In this document: in pieces, positions 33,962 through 43,485 of the stretch
Position numbering within the stretch: the first letter of the stretch is position 1
Layout of the letters: each line of letters starts with the position of its first letter
NCBI RefSeq assembly: GCF_003201355.1
Contig: NZ_QICL01000017.1
Location: forward strand, 1-64,000
Direction: 5' to 3'
Length of the DNA: 64,000 nt
Source of the DNA: Indolivaga alginatilytica
Lineage (GTDB): Bacteria; Bacteroidota; Bacteroidia; Bacteroidales; Dysgonomonadaceae
The notes under the pieces: generated by a model
The model's database searches: none
Seen by the model: only the letters and a program-made list of their open reading frames with translations
Told to the model about the DNA's origin: nothing
Made by a program: the position numbers and the translations under genes

Positions 33962-35362
33962 ATGAATATAAAGTATATAACTTTCCTATTTTCGTGTTTA
34001 CTTCTTTTTTTATTATTTCCATCTTGCGGTGATAATGATACTACTACTGACTATACTTCTTCATCGAAAGATGCACAGATTTATTCTTTTTCGATAACAG
34101 CAATTGCACCCATCAGCGAAGACTCTGTTCAAAGGGCGCAAGATTCTATTCGATTCATTCGGGTTGGCAAGACTAAATTTGCGATAGATCAAGTGGCAGG
34201 AGTTATTTATAATCCTGATTCATTGATGTATGGTACAGTCCTTGATTCGGTAAAAGTGGCGATAACATTCAATGGAAGTTATCAGCCGGCTAAAGTGTTG
34301 GTTACTACGCCTGACTCGGTGAATGGTTATGTCTGGAATCTGGAGGATTCTATCAGTTTTGCTAAACTGCCGGTCAAACTTACTGTAACATCACCAAGCG
34401 GAAATCTTAAAACTTACAATATTGATATCCGTACACACAAAATAGATCCTGATACCCTTCTCTGGAAACAGATGACATCATATCCAAGTACTTTTGGCGA
34501 GTCAAAAACTTTATTGTTAAAAGACAGTGCTTTTTATACCTATGGAATTAGCGGTAGCTCTGCTTTATTGTATACAAGCAGTAAGTCGTCAACCTTAAGT
34601 TGGACAAAACAAACTTTATCGGGTTTTTCGTCTAATGTGAAGCCTGAAAGTATCTTTTTGATGAATGGAGTGTTTTACGCATTAGATCAGACGGGGAATT
34701 CATATAGTTCAGCCAAAGGTCTTGACTGGAAAAAATTAACGACTACAAAAACCTTAACTTCAATCTTAGGAGTCTTACCCGCAGCTAATAGAGCAGACGA
34801 CCAGTTGTTGGTTACCTATAATAATGGTGGTAAGTATTATTTTGGAAAAACAAAAGATCTGATAACTATAACAGAGGTTTCATCTATAAGCGTGTCTCCT
34901 TATGACAATCAGGTTCCATCTAATTTTCCTTTACAAAAAGCAGCATCTTATACAAGTATAACTACCAATAAAAATAAGAGGATGTTGATTCTTACTGCCG
35001 GTATCAGCAGTGGAGGAGTGGAACTGCCTTATACATGGCTTATTAAAGATTCGGATGATGGGCTCGAAATGTCTCCATTTATAAAGAATACTCTTTTTAA
35101 AGGAGCTGGTCTTTCTAATTTTGTTTATGGTGATAATTTATATGCATTAAGCAATAACCAATTCTATATATCTGTTTTATGGGGCGAGTTGTGGACTATA
35201 GCTCCTAATAAGCAAAAATTCGATCCTGCTATTGCTGCACGGACCGGGCAAACGGCTATTGTAGATGCCAATAATTTTATCTGGATATTCGGAGGAGTAT
35301 CAGAAGGAAACAAAGGTTTAAGTGATGTTTGGAGAGGCCGTTTAAATAGCCTTATACCTTAA
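33962..35362 (+). CDS. DUF6242-like secreted lipoprotein
   Basis: 466 residues with a lipoprotein signal (LLLFLLFPSCGDND, lipobox FPSC). The N-terminal ~150 residues carry an Ig/BACON-like repeat (SVQRAQDSIRFIRVGKTKFA, VAGVIYNPDSLMYGT). The rest looks like a repeated beta-propeller/kelch domain with Trp and Gly motifs (WIFGGVSEGNKGLSDVWRG at the end). It resembles the DUF6242 lipoproteins of Bacteroidales. It precedes the DUF6089-uppS-bamA run; the function is unknown and probably outer-membrane or surface. Confidence 0.7.
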   Translation: MNIKYITFLFSCLLLFLLFPSCGDNDTTTDYTSSSKDAQIYSFSITAIAPISEDSVQRAQDSIRFIRVGKTKFAIDQVAGVIYNPDSLMYGTVLDSVKVAITFNGSYQPAKVLVTTPDSVNGYVWNLEDSISFAKLPVKLTVTSPSGNLKTYNIDIRTHKIDPDTLLWKQMTSYPSTFGESKTLLLKDSAFYTYGISGSSALLYTSSKSSTLSWTKQTLSGFSSNVKPESIFLMNGVFYALDQTGNSYSSAKGLDWKKLTTTKTLTSILGVLPAANRADDQLLVTYNNGGKYYFGKTKDLITITEVSSISVSPYDNQVPSNFPLQKAASYTSITTNKNKRMLILTAGISSGGVELPYTWLIKDSDDGLEMSPFIKNTLFKGAGLSNFVYGDNLYALSNNQFYISVLWGELWTIAPNKQKFDPAIAARTGQTAIVDANNFIWIFGGVSEGNKGLSDVWRGRLNSLIP

Positions 35363-35420
35363 TCGAAACTATCCCAGGAATAAAATAATTGCATACCTTA
35401 CTTGCAAAACAAGAGTATTG

Positions 35421-36143
35421 ATGAGAAGAAGCCTATATGAAAATAGAAACAAGATACATATTCTCCTGTTGGTTTTCATGGGGTTGTTTTCTTCTGTAAA
35501 TGGCTTTTGTCAAGAATATGAATATGAAATAGGAGGAATGACGGGAATATCCTCATATATGGGAGATGCCAATAAGACAAACCTGTTTCAGAGTCCTAAT
35601 TTTGCTCTGGGAGCAGTATTCAGGTATAATAAAAACTTTAGATGGGCTTATAAAGCGAACCTTGTGGTTGGAGGAGTTTCAGGGGATACGCGTAAATCCG
35701 GAAATGTTTTTCCCAATCAACAAAATACTTCGTTTAGTCGAACGTTTTATGAATTAGGAGGACAGGTTGAGTATAATTTTTTCCATTATAGTGATAAATA
35801 TCAGTATTTGGGAACCAGAAAATTCTCTCCTTATATTTTTACCGGACTTGGTTTCACAGTGGGCTCCGGAGATGAAACGTTTTTTGGGATGAATCTACCG
35901 TTGGGTATTGGCCTTAAATATAAATGGAAAGATCGCTTAAATCTGGGCTTTGAATTTTCATTCCGAAAGTTATTTGGCGATTCTTTTGATGTAACTTCTA
36001 AAAAAGGAGATTTATCTTTAGATGACCCGTATAATATAAAGAGTAGTTTTTTCAAGAATAAAGACTGGTATCTTTTGACTATGTTTTCGGTAACCTGGGA
36101 TTTTGGTTTACGTAGCAAATCCTGTGTAGATAGTTTATATTAA
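35421..36143 (+). CDS. DUF6089-like outer-membrane beta-barrel protein
   Basis: 240 residues from the ATG at 35421 (TTG one codon earlier). The N-terminal hydrophobic segment ends near VNGFCQEYEYE and acts as a signal peptide. The mature protein is made of alternating beta strands with conserved EIGGMTGISSYMGDAN, FRYNKNFRWAYKANLVVG and FSPYIFTGLGFTVGSG, consistent with a small outer-membrane barrel. In Bacteroidota a gene of this kind commonly sits just before uppS-bamA, as here. The function is unknown. Confidence 0.75.
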   Translation: MRRSLYENRNKIHILLLVFMGLFSSVNGFCQEYEYEIGGMTGISSYMGDANKTNLFQSPNFALGAVFRYNKNFRWAYKANLVVGGVSGDTRKSGNVFPNQQNTSFSRTFYELGGQVEYNFFHYSDKYQYLGTRKFSPYIFTGLGFTVGSGDETFFGMNLPLGIGLKYKWKDRLNLGFEFSFRKLFGDSFDVTSKKGDLSLDDPYNIKSSFFKNKDWYLLTMFSVTWDFGLRSKSCVDSLY

Positions 36144-36216
36144 TGTAATTATACATATTCAATAGAGTATTATTCAGTTTAACTGACGGTTTTTGATTAC
36201 TTACAAAAGCAATAAA

Positions 36217-36231
36217 AAGGTCTGAAACCTT
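36217..36231 (-). repeat. palindrome copy between DUF6089 gene and uppS
   Basis: AAGGTCTGAAACCTT, oriented opposite to the surrounding genes (TTTTTATTGC lies on the minus strand next to it). It lies between 36143 and the uppS start, so it is not attached to a stop codon here. Confidence 0.65.
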
Positions 36232-36256
36232 AATTCATATATAAAGAGAAAAATAG

Positions 36257-36994
36257 ATGTCGCTTTTAGAGAAAATAAATAAAGATCGATTACCGCAACA
36301 CGTTGCTATCATTATGGACGGCAATGGGCGTTGGGCAAAACAACGTAACCTTGATAGGACATTTGGGCACAAAGAAGGAGCTGTGTCTGTTCGTAGTGTG
36401 ATAGAGACAGCTGCAAGACTTGGGATTTCATATATAACCTTATATACATTCTCGACAGAGAACTGGAATAGACCTGCTGAAGAAGTGGAGGCTTTGATGT
36501 CGCTTCTGATTGAATCGGTATCAAGAGAAACTCCGGAACTTATTAAAAATAATATAAGACTAAAAGCTATAGGAGATTTGGATCGGTTACCGGCCAAAAC
36601 CCGTACGGCTTTGGATAACTGTATCAAAGAAACCTCTGTAAGTACAGGTCTTACGCTGGTATTAGCTTTAAGTTATTCGGCGCGATGGGAAATAACGGAA
36701 GCAACCAGAAAGATAGCAGCTGCTATAAATTCAGGGGAATTAACGCATGTTGATGAATCTACGATAAGTGATTTTTTGACAACAAAGGGTATCCCCGATC
36801 CGGATTTGTTGATTCGTACCGGAGGCGAACTTCGAATAAGCAATTTCCTTTTGTGGCAGGCAGCTTATTCCGAATTTCATTTTACGGAGACTTTATGGCC
36901 CGATTTTCGGGAAGAGGCTTTGTATGAAGCTGTAGTGGATTATCAATGCCGTGAAAGACGCTTTGGCAAAACGAGTGAACAAATCAACAGTTAA
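36257..36994 (+). CDS. uppS: isoprenyl transferase (undecaprenyl diphosphate synthase)
   Basis: 245 residues. UppS condenses isopentenyl diphosphate units in cis onto farnesyl diphosphate to make undecaprenyl diphosphate, the lipid carrier for peptidoglycan and surface glycans. Motifs: [14 protein letters not shown] with the catalytic Asp, [39 protein letters not shown], and the C-terminal [19 protein letters not shown] and FTETLWPDF. It is translated just upstream of bamA (22-base spacer). Confidence 0.97.
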   Translation: MSLLEKINKDRLPQHVAIIMDGNGRWAKQRNLDRTFGHKEGAVSVRSVIETAARLGISYITLYTFSTENWNRPAEEVEALMSLLIESVSRETPELIKNNIRLKAIGDLDRLPAKTRTALDNCIKETSVSTGLTLVLALSYSARWEITEATRKIAAAINSGELTHVDESTISDFLTTKGIPDPDLLIRTGGELRISNFLLWQAAYSEFHFTETLWPDFREEALYEAVVDYQCRERRFGKTSEQINS

Positions 36995-37016
36995 TTGAAT
37001 TAAACAAAAAAAGAAT

Positions 37017-39680
37017 ATGCTCAAAAGAGGTTTATTTGCTTTATTATTATCATCTTTTATTTTTAAGATTGACGCACAAGTCCAACAAACGGATAGTGTG
37101 GCATTAAAAGCTGTGAATGAAGCAATAGCGAATTCAACTAGTTCTGTTGATAATGGTCCACTTCCTGTTATAACCTATACTCTTACCCCAAAGAAGTATA
37201 AGATCGCAGAAATAACGGTATCAGGTATTAAGAATTCAATGTACGAAGATTTTGTTCTGATAGGGTTTTCAGGATTATCAGTTGGTGATGATATAGAAAT
37301 ACCCGGTACTGAAATAACAAATGCTGTAAGACGTTTCTGGAAACAGGGACTTTTTTCGGAAATAAAAATTACTGCAACTAAAATAGTTGGCGAAAAAATC
37401 TGGTTGAATATTGAATTGAAAGGTCGTCCCCGTATTTCCGACATCTCTTATGAAGGTGTGAAGAAAGGTGAAAGAGAAGATATAGAAAGCAAGCTCGGAA
37501 TGGTAAAGGGTAATCAGATTACTCCTAACATGATAGATGGAGCAAAAAAAATAATCAAGAGATATTTCGATGACAAAGGCTTTAATAATGCTGTTATTAC
37601 TATAACACAGGAAGAAGACCTATCGAAAGAGGATCACATTATTTTGAAAATCGCAGTAGATAAGAAAGAAAAGATCAAAGTATATGATGTTGTCCTAGAC
37701 GGTAATGTGGAAGTTTCGGACGAAACGCTTGAAAAAGCAATGAAAAAAACGAGACATAAACATACTATGTCCGCTAAAGTTCGAAATTTCCTTCGTTCTA
37801 CAAATTATGTACCGGAAAGTTATGAGGCGGACAAAGCAAATCTGATTGCTAAATATAACGAATTGGGGTATCGTGATGCCCGTATTCTTTGGGATACAGT
37901 ATACAAATACAATGATAAGAAAGTACAAATAGATATTAAACTTGACGAAGGTCAACAATATTTTTTACGCAGTATAAATTGGGTTGGAAATACTGAGTTC
38001 TCAACAGATCAGTTAAATGCTGTATTGAATATGAGAGCCGGAGATGTTTATAATCAAAAGAAACTATCATCCCGTTTAACTGGTGACGAAGATGCGGTAG
38101 GTAATTATTACTATTACAATAATGGTTACATATTCTATCAGGCGGATCCTGTAGAAATCAATATTGATAAAGACTCGGTGGATCTTGAGATACGGATTTT
38201 CGAAGGTCCCAAGGCTACAATACGAAAAGTGATGATTTCGGGTAATGATCGTCTGTACGAAGATATTGTAAGACGTGAACTTAGAACTAAGCCGGGAGCA
38301 TTGTTTAGTCGTGAAGATTTGATGCGTTCGTTGCGTGAGGTTGCCCAGATGGGACACTTTGATCCTGAGAAGATACAACCGGATGTTCAACCCGATAGAG
38401 AATCAGGAACGGTAGATATAGCATATCCGTTGGTTTCTAAAGCAAATGACCAGGTCGAATTTTCAGCAGGATGGGGACAAACCGGTATATTAGGTCGTCT
38501 TAGCTTGAAATTCACAAACTTTTCTTTAAAGAACTTATTGAATCCCGGATCATATAAAGGAATCATACCTCAGGGAGAAGGTCAAACACTGCAATTGAGT
38601 GGACAAACAAATGGTAAATATTACCAATCTTATTCAGTTTCATTTACCGACCCTTGGTTTGGAGGAAAACGTCCTAACTTCCTTTCTGTTGGAGCATATT
38701 ATTCTATACAAACGGGTGTAAATAGTAACTTCTTTAACACTAGTAATTTGACTAACTCAAATTATATGTATAATCAGGGAGCTTCAGAGTCTATGCTGAA
38801 TAACTCTTTAGATCCTGACAAATCAATTAAAACTTTTGGAGTATCTGTCGGATACGGAAAACGTTTAAATTGGCCGGATGACTATTTTCAACTGGAAGGG
38901 GGATTATCATATCAATTGTACAGCATGAAAAACTGGGACTATTTCTTGGTTCGTAACGGACAAAGTCATAATATCAGTGCATCAGTAACATTGTCTCGTA
39001 ACTCTATAGATAATCCTATCTACACACGTCGAGGTACTCAATTCTCGTTAAGCGTACAAGCTACACCTCCTTACTCGCTTTGGAATGGAGTAGATTATGC
39101 TTCTATGGGAAGTGATGTCGCAGGTGTGGATGCAGGAGAAAAATACAGATGGGTAGAGTATCACAAGTGGAAATTTAAATCCAAGACATTTACATCTCTG
39201 ATGCCTTCTATTCAAAAAACTCCGGTATTAATGACTCGTGCTGAATATGGTTTAGTCGGATATTACAATAAACATAAAAAATCTCCTTTCGAAACATTCT
39301 ATATGGGGGGTGATGGTATGTCCGGAGCTTCTTCAGGATATGCAACCGAAATCGTAGGTCTTCGTGGATATGAAAACGGATCTATAGGATATTATGCAAG
39401 TGCATATACCCGTTTAGCTTTAGAGCTTCGTTATCCGTTAATTCTTGAGCCATCATCAACTATTTATATCCTATCATTTGTTGAGGCCGGTAATGCTTGG
39501 AGTGATATTAAAGATTTGAATCCGTTCGATCTTAAACGTTCGGCAGGTTTTGGAGCACGTATTATGCTACCTATGATCGGACTTATTGGTATCGACTGGG
39601 CGTATGGATTTGATAAAGTTAACAATCAACGCCAGTACGGAGGAAGCCAATTCCACTTTATTATCGGGCAAGAGTTTTAA
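37017..39680 (+). CDS. bamA: outer membrane protein assembly factor BamA
   Basis: 887 residues. A signal peptide ends near IDAQVQQ. Five POTRA domains (about 60-480) are visible as repeats with the motifs VSGIKNSMYEDFVL, GRPRISDISYEGVKKG, KVYDVVLDGN, INWVGNTEFSTDQL and RKVMISGNDRLYED. The C-terminal ~400 residues form the 16-stranded barrel, ending in the outer-membrane signal IIGQEF. BamA inserts beta-barrel proteins into the outer membrane. Two skp/ompH periplasmic chaperone genes follow it, as in many bacteria. Confidence 0.97.
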   Translation: MLKRGLFALLLSSFIFKIDAQVQQTDSVALKAVNEAIANSTSSVDNGPLPVITYTLTPKKYKIAEITVSGIKNSMYEDFVLIGFSGLSVGDDIEIPGTEITNAVRRFWKQGLFSEIKITATKIVGEKIWLNIELKGRPRISDISYEGVKKGEREDIESKLGMVKGNQITPNMIDGAKKIIKRYFDDKGFNNAVITITQEEDLSKEDHIILKIAVDKKEKIKVYDVVLDGNVEVSDETLEKAMKKTRHKHTMSAKVRNFLRSTNYVPESYEADKANLIAKYNELGYRDARILWDTVYKYNDKKVQIDIKLDEGQQYFLRSINWVGNTEFSTDQLNAVLNMRAGDVYNQKKLSSRLTGDEDAVGNYYYYNNGYIFYQADPVEINIDKDSVDLEIRIFEGPKATIRKVMISGNDRLYEDIVRRELRTKPGALFSREDLMRSLREVAQMGHFDPEKIQPDVQPDRESGTVDIAYPLVSKANDQVEFSAGWGQTGILGRLSLKFTNFSLKNLLNPGSYKGIIPQGEGQTLQLSGQTNGKYYQSYSVSFTDPWFGGKRPNFLSVGAYYSIQTGVNSNFFNTSNLTNSNYMYNQGASESMLNNSLDPDKSIKTFGVSVGYGKRLNWPDDYFQLEGGLSYQLYSMKNWDYFLVRNGQSHNISASVTLSRNSIDNPIYTRRGTQFSLSVQATPPYSLWNGVDYASMGSDVAGVDAGEKYRWVEYHKWKFKSKTFTSLMPSIQKTPVLMTRAEYGLVGYYNKHKKSPFETFYMGGDGMSGASSGYATEIVGLRGYENGSIGYYASAYTRLALELRYPLILEPSSTIYILSFVEAGNAWSDIKDLNPFDLKRSAGFGARIMLPMIGLIGIDWAYGFDKVNNQRQYGGSQFHFIIGQEF

Positions 39681-39774
39681 TAAATGTTGATTTTAACACT
39701 ATTTACAGGTTCTGTAGTAAACTAATTGGAGGAATAGTTGTCTTATATATGTATGAAATAAATTTTGAGGCATC

Positions 39775-40290
39775 ATGAAGAAACTTATTTTGTTTTTCGG
39801 CTTATTTATTTCATTTGCATTCAGTGCGTATTCGCAAAAGTTTGCACTGATTGATATGGAATATATATTGAAAAATATAAGTAGCTACGAAACGGCCAAT
39901 CAACAATTGGAAGCTATATCGAAGAAATGGCAAACAGAAGTGGAAACTGCTCAACAAGAAGTACAGAATATGTATAAGACTTATCAGTCGGAAATAGTAT
40001 TCTTATCGGCAGAGCAAAAGACTAAAAAAGAAAACGAAATCGTTGAAAAGGAAAAAGCGGTGCAAGAGCTTAAGCGAAAATACTTTGGTCCCGAAGGCGA
40101 AGTTTTTAAGAGACGTGAGGCTTTGATTAAACCGATACAGGATGATATTTATAATGCTGTAAAGGAAATCTCAGATACTAAGGGATACCAATTGGTATTG
40201 GACAGAGCATCAGCCAGTAGTATTATTTTTGCATCTCCACGCATAGATATCAGCAATGAAGTATTATCTAAGCTCGGATATTCAAAATAA
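39775..40290 (+). CDS. OmpH/Skp family periplasmic chaperone 1
   Basis: 171 residues with signal peptide ending FSAYSQKFA. Skp-type chaperones hold unfolded outer-membrane proteins on their way to BamA. The mature protein begins with the beta segment ALIDMEYIL, then a long charged coiled coil (LEAISKKWQTEVETAQQEV to VKEISDTKGYQLV), and ends in a strand region. It lies 94 bases after bamA. Confidence 0.92.
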   Translation: MKKLILFFGLFISFAFSAYSQKFALIDMEYILKNISSYETANQQLEAISKKWQTEVETAQQEVQNMYKTYQSEIVFLSAEQKTKKENEIVEKEKAVQELKRKYFGPEGEVFKRREALIKPIQDDIYNAVKEISDTKGYQLVLDRASASSIIFASPRIDISNEVLSKLGYSK

Positions 40291-40352
40291 ATTATATACA
40301 TTTGCGATCAAAGAATTAAAAAGAACAATAAAAACAAAGAAACCGAAGCATT

Positions 40353-40850
40353 ATGTTTAAAAAATTAGTTATCCTTTTTCTTATTGTTGCTCCGATAGGA
40401 GTATACGCACAAGATAAACTAGCCTATATTAATACTCAAGAGGTATTTACTCAAATGCCTGAGATAAAAGATGTAGAGACTAAGCTGTCTGCTAAACAAG
40501 AAGAGATTCAAAAGAATTTGACTGCTATACAAGCAGAGTACGATAAAAAAATGGAAGAGTTTAAAGCGGATGCAACACAAGTTACGGAAGCTATCCTGAC
40601 AGATCGTCAAAAACAAATTCAACAAATTCAGGAAAGATACGAAACTTATCAGGAAAACAGTGAGAAAGAGTTTCAAACTCTTCGTCAACAACTACTAACT
40701 CCTATTCAACAAAAATTGCAACAAGCAATCAAATCTGTAGGAGATAAAAACGGATACGCTTATATTATCGAAGTAGGAGCAGTTCCTTACGTTTCTACGA
40801 GTGCGGTAGATGCAGGTAAATTAGTAAAAGCGGAATTAGGTATCAAATAA
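40353..40850 (+). CDS. OmpH/Skp family periplasmic chaperone 2
   Basis: 165 residues, a paralogue of the preceding gene with the same layout: signal peptide ending VYAQDKL, AYINTQEVFTQMPEIKDVE, a long coiled coil rich in Gln and Glu, and C-terminal YAYIIEVGAVPYVST. Tandem Skp genes after bamA are usual in Bacteroidota. It is followed by an intrinsic terminator. Confidence 0.92.
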   Translation: MFKKLVILFLIVAPIGVYAQDKLAYINTQEVFTQMPEIKDVETKLSAKQEEIQKNLTAIQAEYDKKMEEFKADATQVTEAILTDRQKQIQQIQERYETYQENSEKEFQTLRQQLLTPIQQKLQQAIKSVGDKNGYAYIIEVGAVPYVSTSAVDAGKLVKAELGIK

Positions 40851-40878
40851 TTAGATACTGATTGTCTCAAAATATAGG

Positions 40879-40907
40879 AAGGATGGCTTATCAATTATGC
40901 CATCCTT
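40879..40907 (+). terminator. terminator after the bamA-skp genes
   Basis: AAGGATGGC and GCCATCCTT pair around an 11-base loop, 28 bases after the second skp gene; the T-run after it is short. Confidence 0.7.
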
Positions 40908-40970
40908 TCGTGTATTAATTTTAAGAGCCTATTTGCAGAATATATTTAAAAAAAAATTTATAATATTAAG

Positions 40971-42590
40971 ATGACTGGTAAGAACATATTTTTTGTTATT
41001 GTAATGACATTGTTCGTTTTCGCCTCGTGTAGCGATTCTAAAGATCCGATAGATGCTATTCCGGCTGATGCCAATTATGTTGTTTGTGTGGATGCCAAAT
41101 CGTTGGTGACAAAATCAGAATACGATATTTTTGCAAATCCAATGATTCAACAGGCTGTCAGTATGTATAAGGTAACTTTGAAAGATGAGGCAGCCATAAA
41201 ACTATTGGATGGTTTTTTAAGTGATGCTAATTCTTTAGGGGTAAATCTTAAAAACGATTTATATTTTTATACGAACTATAAGGTATACGGAGTTGTAGTC
41301 GGTGTAAATAATGCTGATAAAGTAAAAGATGCACTTGTTAAATTTTCGTTGGTACAGGAAGCAGATATTAAGAAAGAGGGAGGAATATATACGGTTGCTC
41401 CTGAACCTCAAAGCTGTCTGGCTTGGAATGGAAATAAATTGTTATTACTGGTTGATATTGCCTCTGCATATGGAAATGGCACTGAAGCAGGAGAGCCTCT
41501 TAATCTGGCAGAGTTAGCTAAAACACAATTGAAACAAGGTGCCGATAAGAGTATTAATTCGAATGGAGCCTTTGCCGAATTTTTGAAGAGTAAGAAAGAT
41601 CTTTCGACCTTCTTCTCTATGAAAGGTTTAGATAAATCTCTTCCTGATCTGGCAGGTTTGGCTAAAGCTACCGAAGTGACTATACCGTTTAAAAAGTTTT
41701 TGTCTGATATAGACGGTGTATCTACAGGTATCTATACTTCTTTTGAAAATGGAGAAGTAAAATTTGAGAATAAGTATTTTTATGAGAATGCCGAAGCCGA
41801 AAAGAAATTTAAAGACTTACTGTCTCAGTTAAGTGGTAATATCAAAGGAGATCAATTGAAATACATCACCAGCGAGCCATTATTCTTGGCATCGGCGAAT
41901 GTGAAGGGAGAAGGTGCTTATTCGTATCTGGAAAAACTAGGATTTATTGAATTATTGACTAAAGAACTTCCCGAGAGTGTAGAGCCTGATGAGATTCAAA
42001 AAATATTAAAAGATCTGAATGGCGATATTACTCTTGCTATCACATCTAAAACAGCGACTAAAAAACAAGACGATATTTTTAGTGATATGGGAGCTCCGAC
42101 TCCTGAATTTGTATTCTTTGCAGATCTTTCGAATCCTTCGGAAGTGATCGATTTTATAAAGTTGCAATTGACGAGTGGTGAAATGAAGTACACAGAACTA
42201 TCTCCAACAAACTTCAAAATAAGTAGTAATAATGTGGATGTCTATTGGGGTGCAAATGGTAAAACGTTTTTCTTCACGAACAATGAGATTGTATATAATA
42301 ATATGAAGGCTTCAAATCTGACTAATAACTATTCAGCGGTTATTAAAGACAAATCAATCGTAATGTTTGGAGACTTGCAGGTTTTACAATCTTATACGGC
42401 GAATAACATTGCATTTCAAGCTTTCGGGCCATTCTTAAGTGAATTCGGTAAGTATGAGTTTGCCAGTACAAGCGATTTAACGGGTGTGGGTAGACTGGAA
42501 TTGGCTACAAAAGACAAGAATAGTCTGGCAGTTATTTGTAAGCAATTAGATCAGTTAATCTCCAGTTTCGGAGGTTTATTGGGCAGATAA
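40971..42590 (+). CDS. DUF4836-like secreted lipoprotein
   Basis: 539 residues with lipobox FASC (mature Cys about residue 20). DPIDAIPADANYVVCVDAKSLVTKS near the N-terminus is the opening motif of DUF4836 lipoproteins, and the rest alternates strand-helix repeats that fit a repeated ferredoxin-like fold. The family is large and secreted in Bacteroidota, with no agreed function. It is a single-gene unit after the skp terminator, with no recognisable promoter that I can assign. Confidence 0.75.
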   Translation: MTGKNIFFVIVMTLFVFASCSDSKDPIDAIPADANYVVCVDAKSLVTKSEYDIFANPMIQQAVSMYKVTLKDEAAIKLLDGFLSDANSLGVNLKNDLYFYTNYKVYGVVVGVNNADKVKDALVKFSLVQEADIKKEGGIYTVAPEPQSCLAWNGNKLLLLVDIASAYGNGTEAGEPLNLAELAKTQLKQGADKSINSNGAFAEFLKSKKDLSTFFSMKGLDKSLPDLAGLAKATEVTIPFKKFLSDIDGVSTGIYTSFENGEVKFENKYFYENAEAEKKFKDLLSQLSGNIKGDQLKYITSEPLFLASANVKGEGAYSYLEKLGFIELLTKELPESVEPDEIQKILKDLNGDITLAITSKTATKKQDDIFSDMGAPTPEFVFFADLSNPSEVIDFIKLQLTSGEMKYTELSPTNFKISSNNVDVYWGANGKTFFFTNNEIVYNNMKASNLTNNYSAVIKDKSIVMFGDLQVLQSYTANNIAFQAFGPFLSEFGKYEFASTSDLTGVGRLELATKDKNSLAVICKQLDQLISSFGGLLGR

Positions 42591-42610
42591 GGTTTTGGTG
42601 TTTGGGTATA

Positions 42611-42812
42611 GGGGGCTGTCTCAAAAGAAATTCCGAACACAGAATACACTGATGTTACAGATTTTAGTACCTCATCCCAGCCCTCTCCTACTGAGAGGGA
42701 GCAAAGAAAGAGAGGGAACAAAAAACTTTGCGTCTTTACGTTTAATACAATTCTGTGTTTTCTATTATCTCAGTGTATTCTGTGTTCTATTCAGACTTTT
42801 GACACAGCCCCT
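42611..42812. mobile_element. MITE-like element, copy 1 (inverted relative to copy 2)
   Basis: Terminal inverted repeats GGGGCTGTCTCAAAAG (42612-42627) and CTTTTGACACAGCCCC (42796-42811) differ at one base. Longer subterminal arms (GAACACAGAATACACTGA) also pair, and the centre has a CCCTCTCCTACTGAGAGGG hairpin. The ~200 bp element encodes no protein. Its reverse complement aligns along its whole length with 44701-44916. It lies between the DUF4836-like gene and the ABC transporter. No target-site duplication was recognised with certainty. Confidence 0.8.
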
Positions 42813-42840
42813 CACAAATAAATAATCAAAAGTATTTAGC

Positions 42841-43485
42841 ATGGATAAAATAATTTTCCGTAATACACTTCCTCTTATTTTTTCGGACGAAAAAGGATTG
42901 CAATCGGATGTCTGGTTACAGGATTTTAGTTTCGAAAAGGGTAAATCCTATTTGATAGAAGCCAATTCGGGTACCGGGAAAAGTTCGCTTTGTAGCTATA
43001 TTTATGGTTACAGAGACGATTATTCAGGAGATATTATATTCAATAATGTAAATATCCGCAGATTCAAAGCAAGGCATTGGGATAAAGTGCGGAATACCGA
43101 AATCAGCCTTTTGTTTCAGGAGCTTTGTCTTTTTCCTGAGCTGACCGCTTTGGAAAATGTGCAATTGAAAAATAATCTGACCGGATATAAAGAGAGCAGG
43201 CAAATTCATGAGATGTTTGATTTGTTGGGTATTGCCAATAAAAAAGATTCTCCGGTTGCTAAAATGTCGTGGGGGCAACAACAACGTGTAGCTTTAATCC
43301 GTTGTTTGTGCCAGCCATTCGACTTCTTGGTGCTTGATGAACCCATTAGTCATTTGGATGACGAAAATGCCTCTACGGTTGCTATATTGCTTCAGAGAGA
43401 GGCATGGCAGCAAGGTGCAGGTATTGTCGCAACATCTATAGGCAAGCATCTACCCTTGGAGTATACAAAAACATTTGCTCTATGA
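42841..43485 (+). CDS. ABC transporter ATP-binding protein
   Basis: 214 residues. Walker A is EANSGTGKSSLC, Q-loop LLFQELCLF, the signature MSWGQQQRVAL (LSGGQ-type, altered), and Walker B FLVLDEPISHLD. The expected switch histidine of the VTHD motif is not obvious; the segment reads GIVATSIGKHL. It is most like LolD/MacB-type ATPases that work with FtsX-like permeases. The gene overlaps the permease gene by four bases (ATGA). The pair lies between two inverted MITE-like elements. Confidence 0.88.
   Translation: MDKIIFRNTLPLIFSDEKGLQSDVWLQDFSFEKGKSYLIEANSGTGKSSLCSYIYGYRDDYSGDIIFNNVNIRRFKARHWDKVRNTEISLLFQELCLFPELTALENVQLKNNLTGYKESRQIHEMFDLLGIANKKDSPVAKMSWGQQQRVALIRCLCQPFDFLVLDEPISHLDDENASTVAILLQREAWQQGAGIVATSIGKHLPLEYTKTFAL

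Noticed and set aside
42595-42825. 76-residue plus-strand frame over the MITE copy 1
   Set aside because: It reads through the inverted repeats of the element and has no homology of its own.
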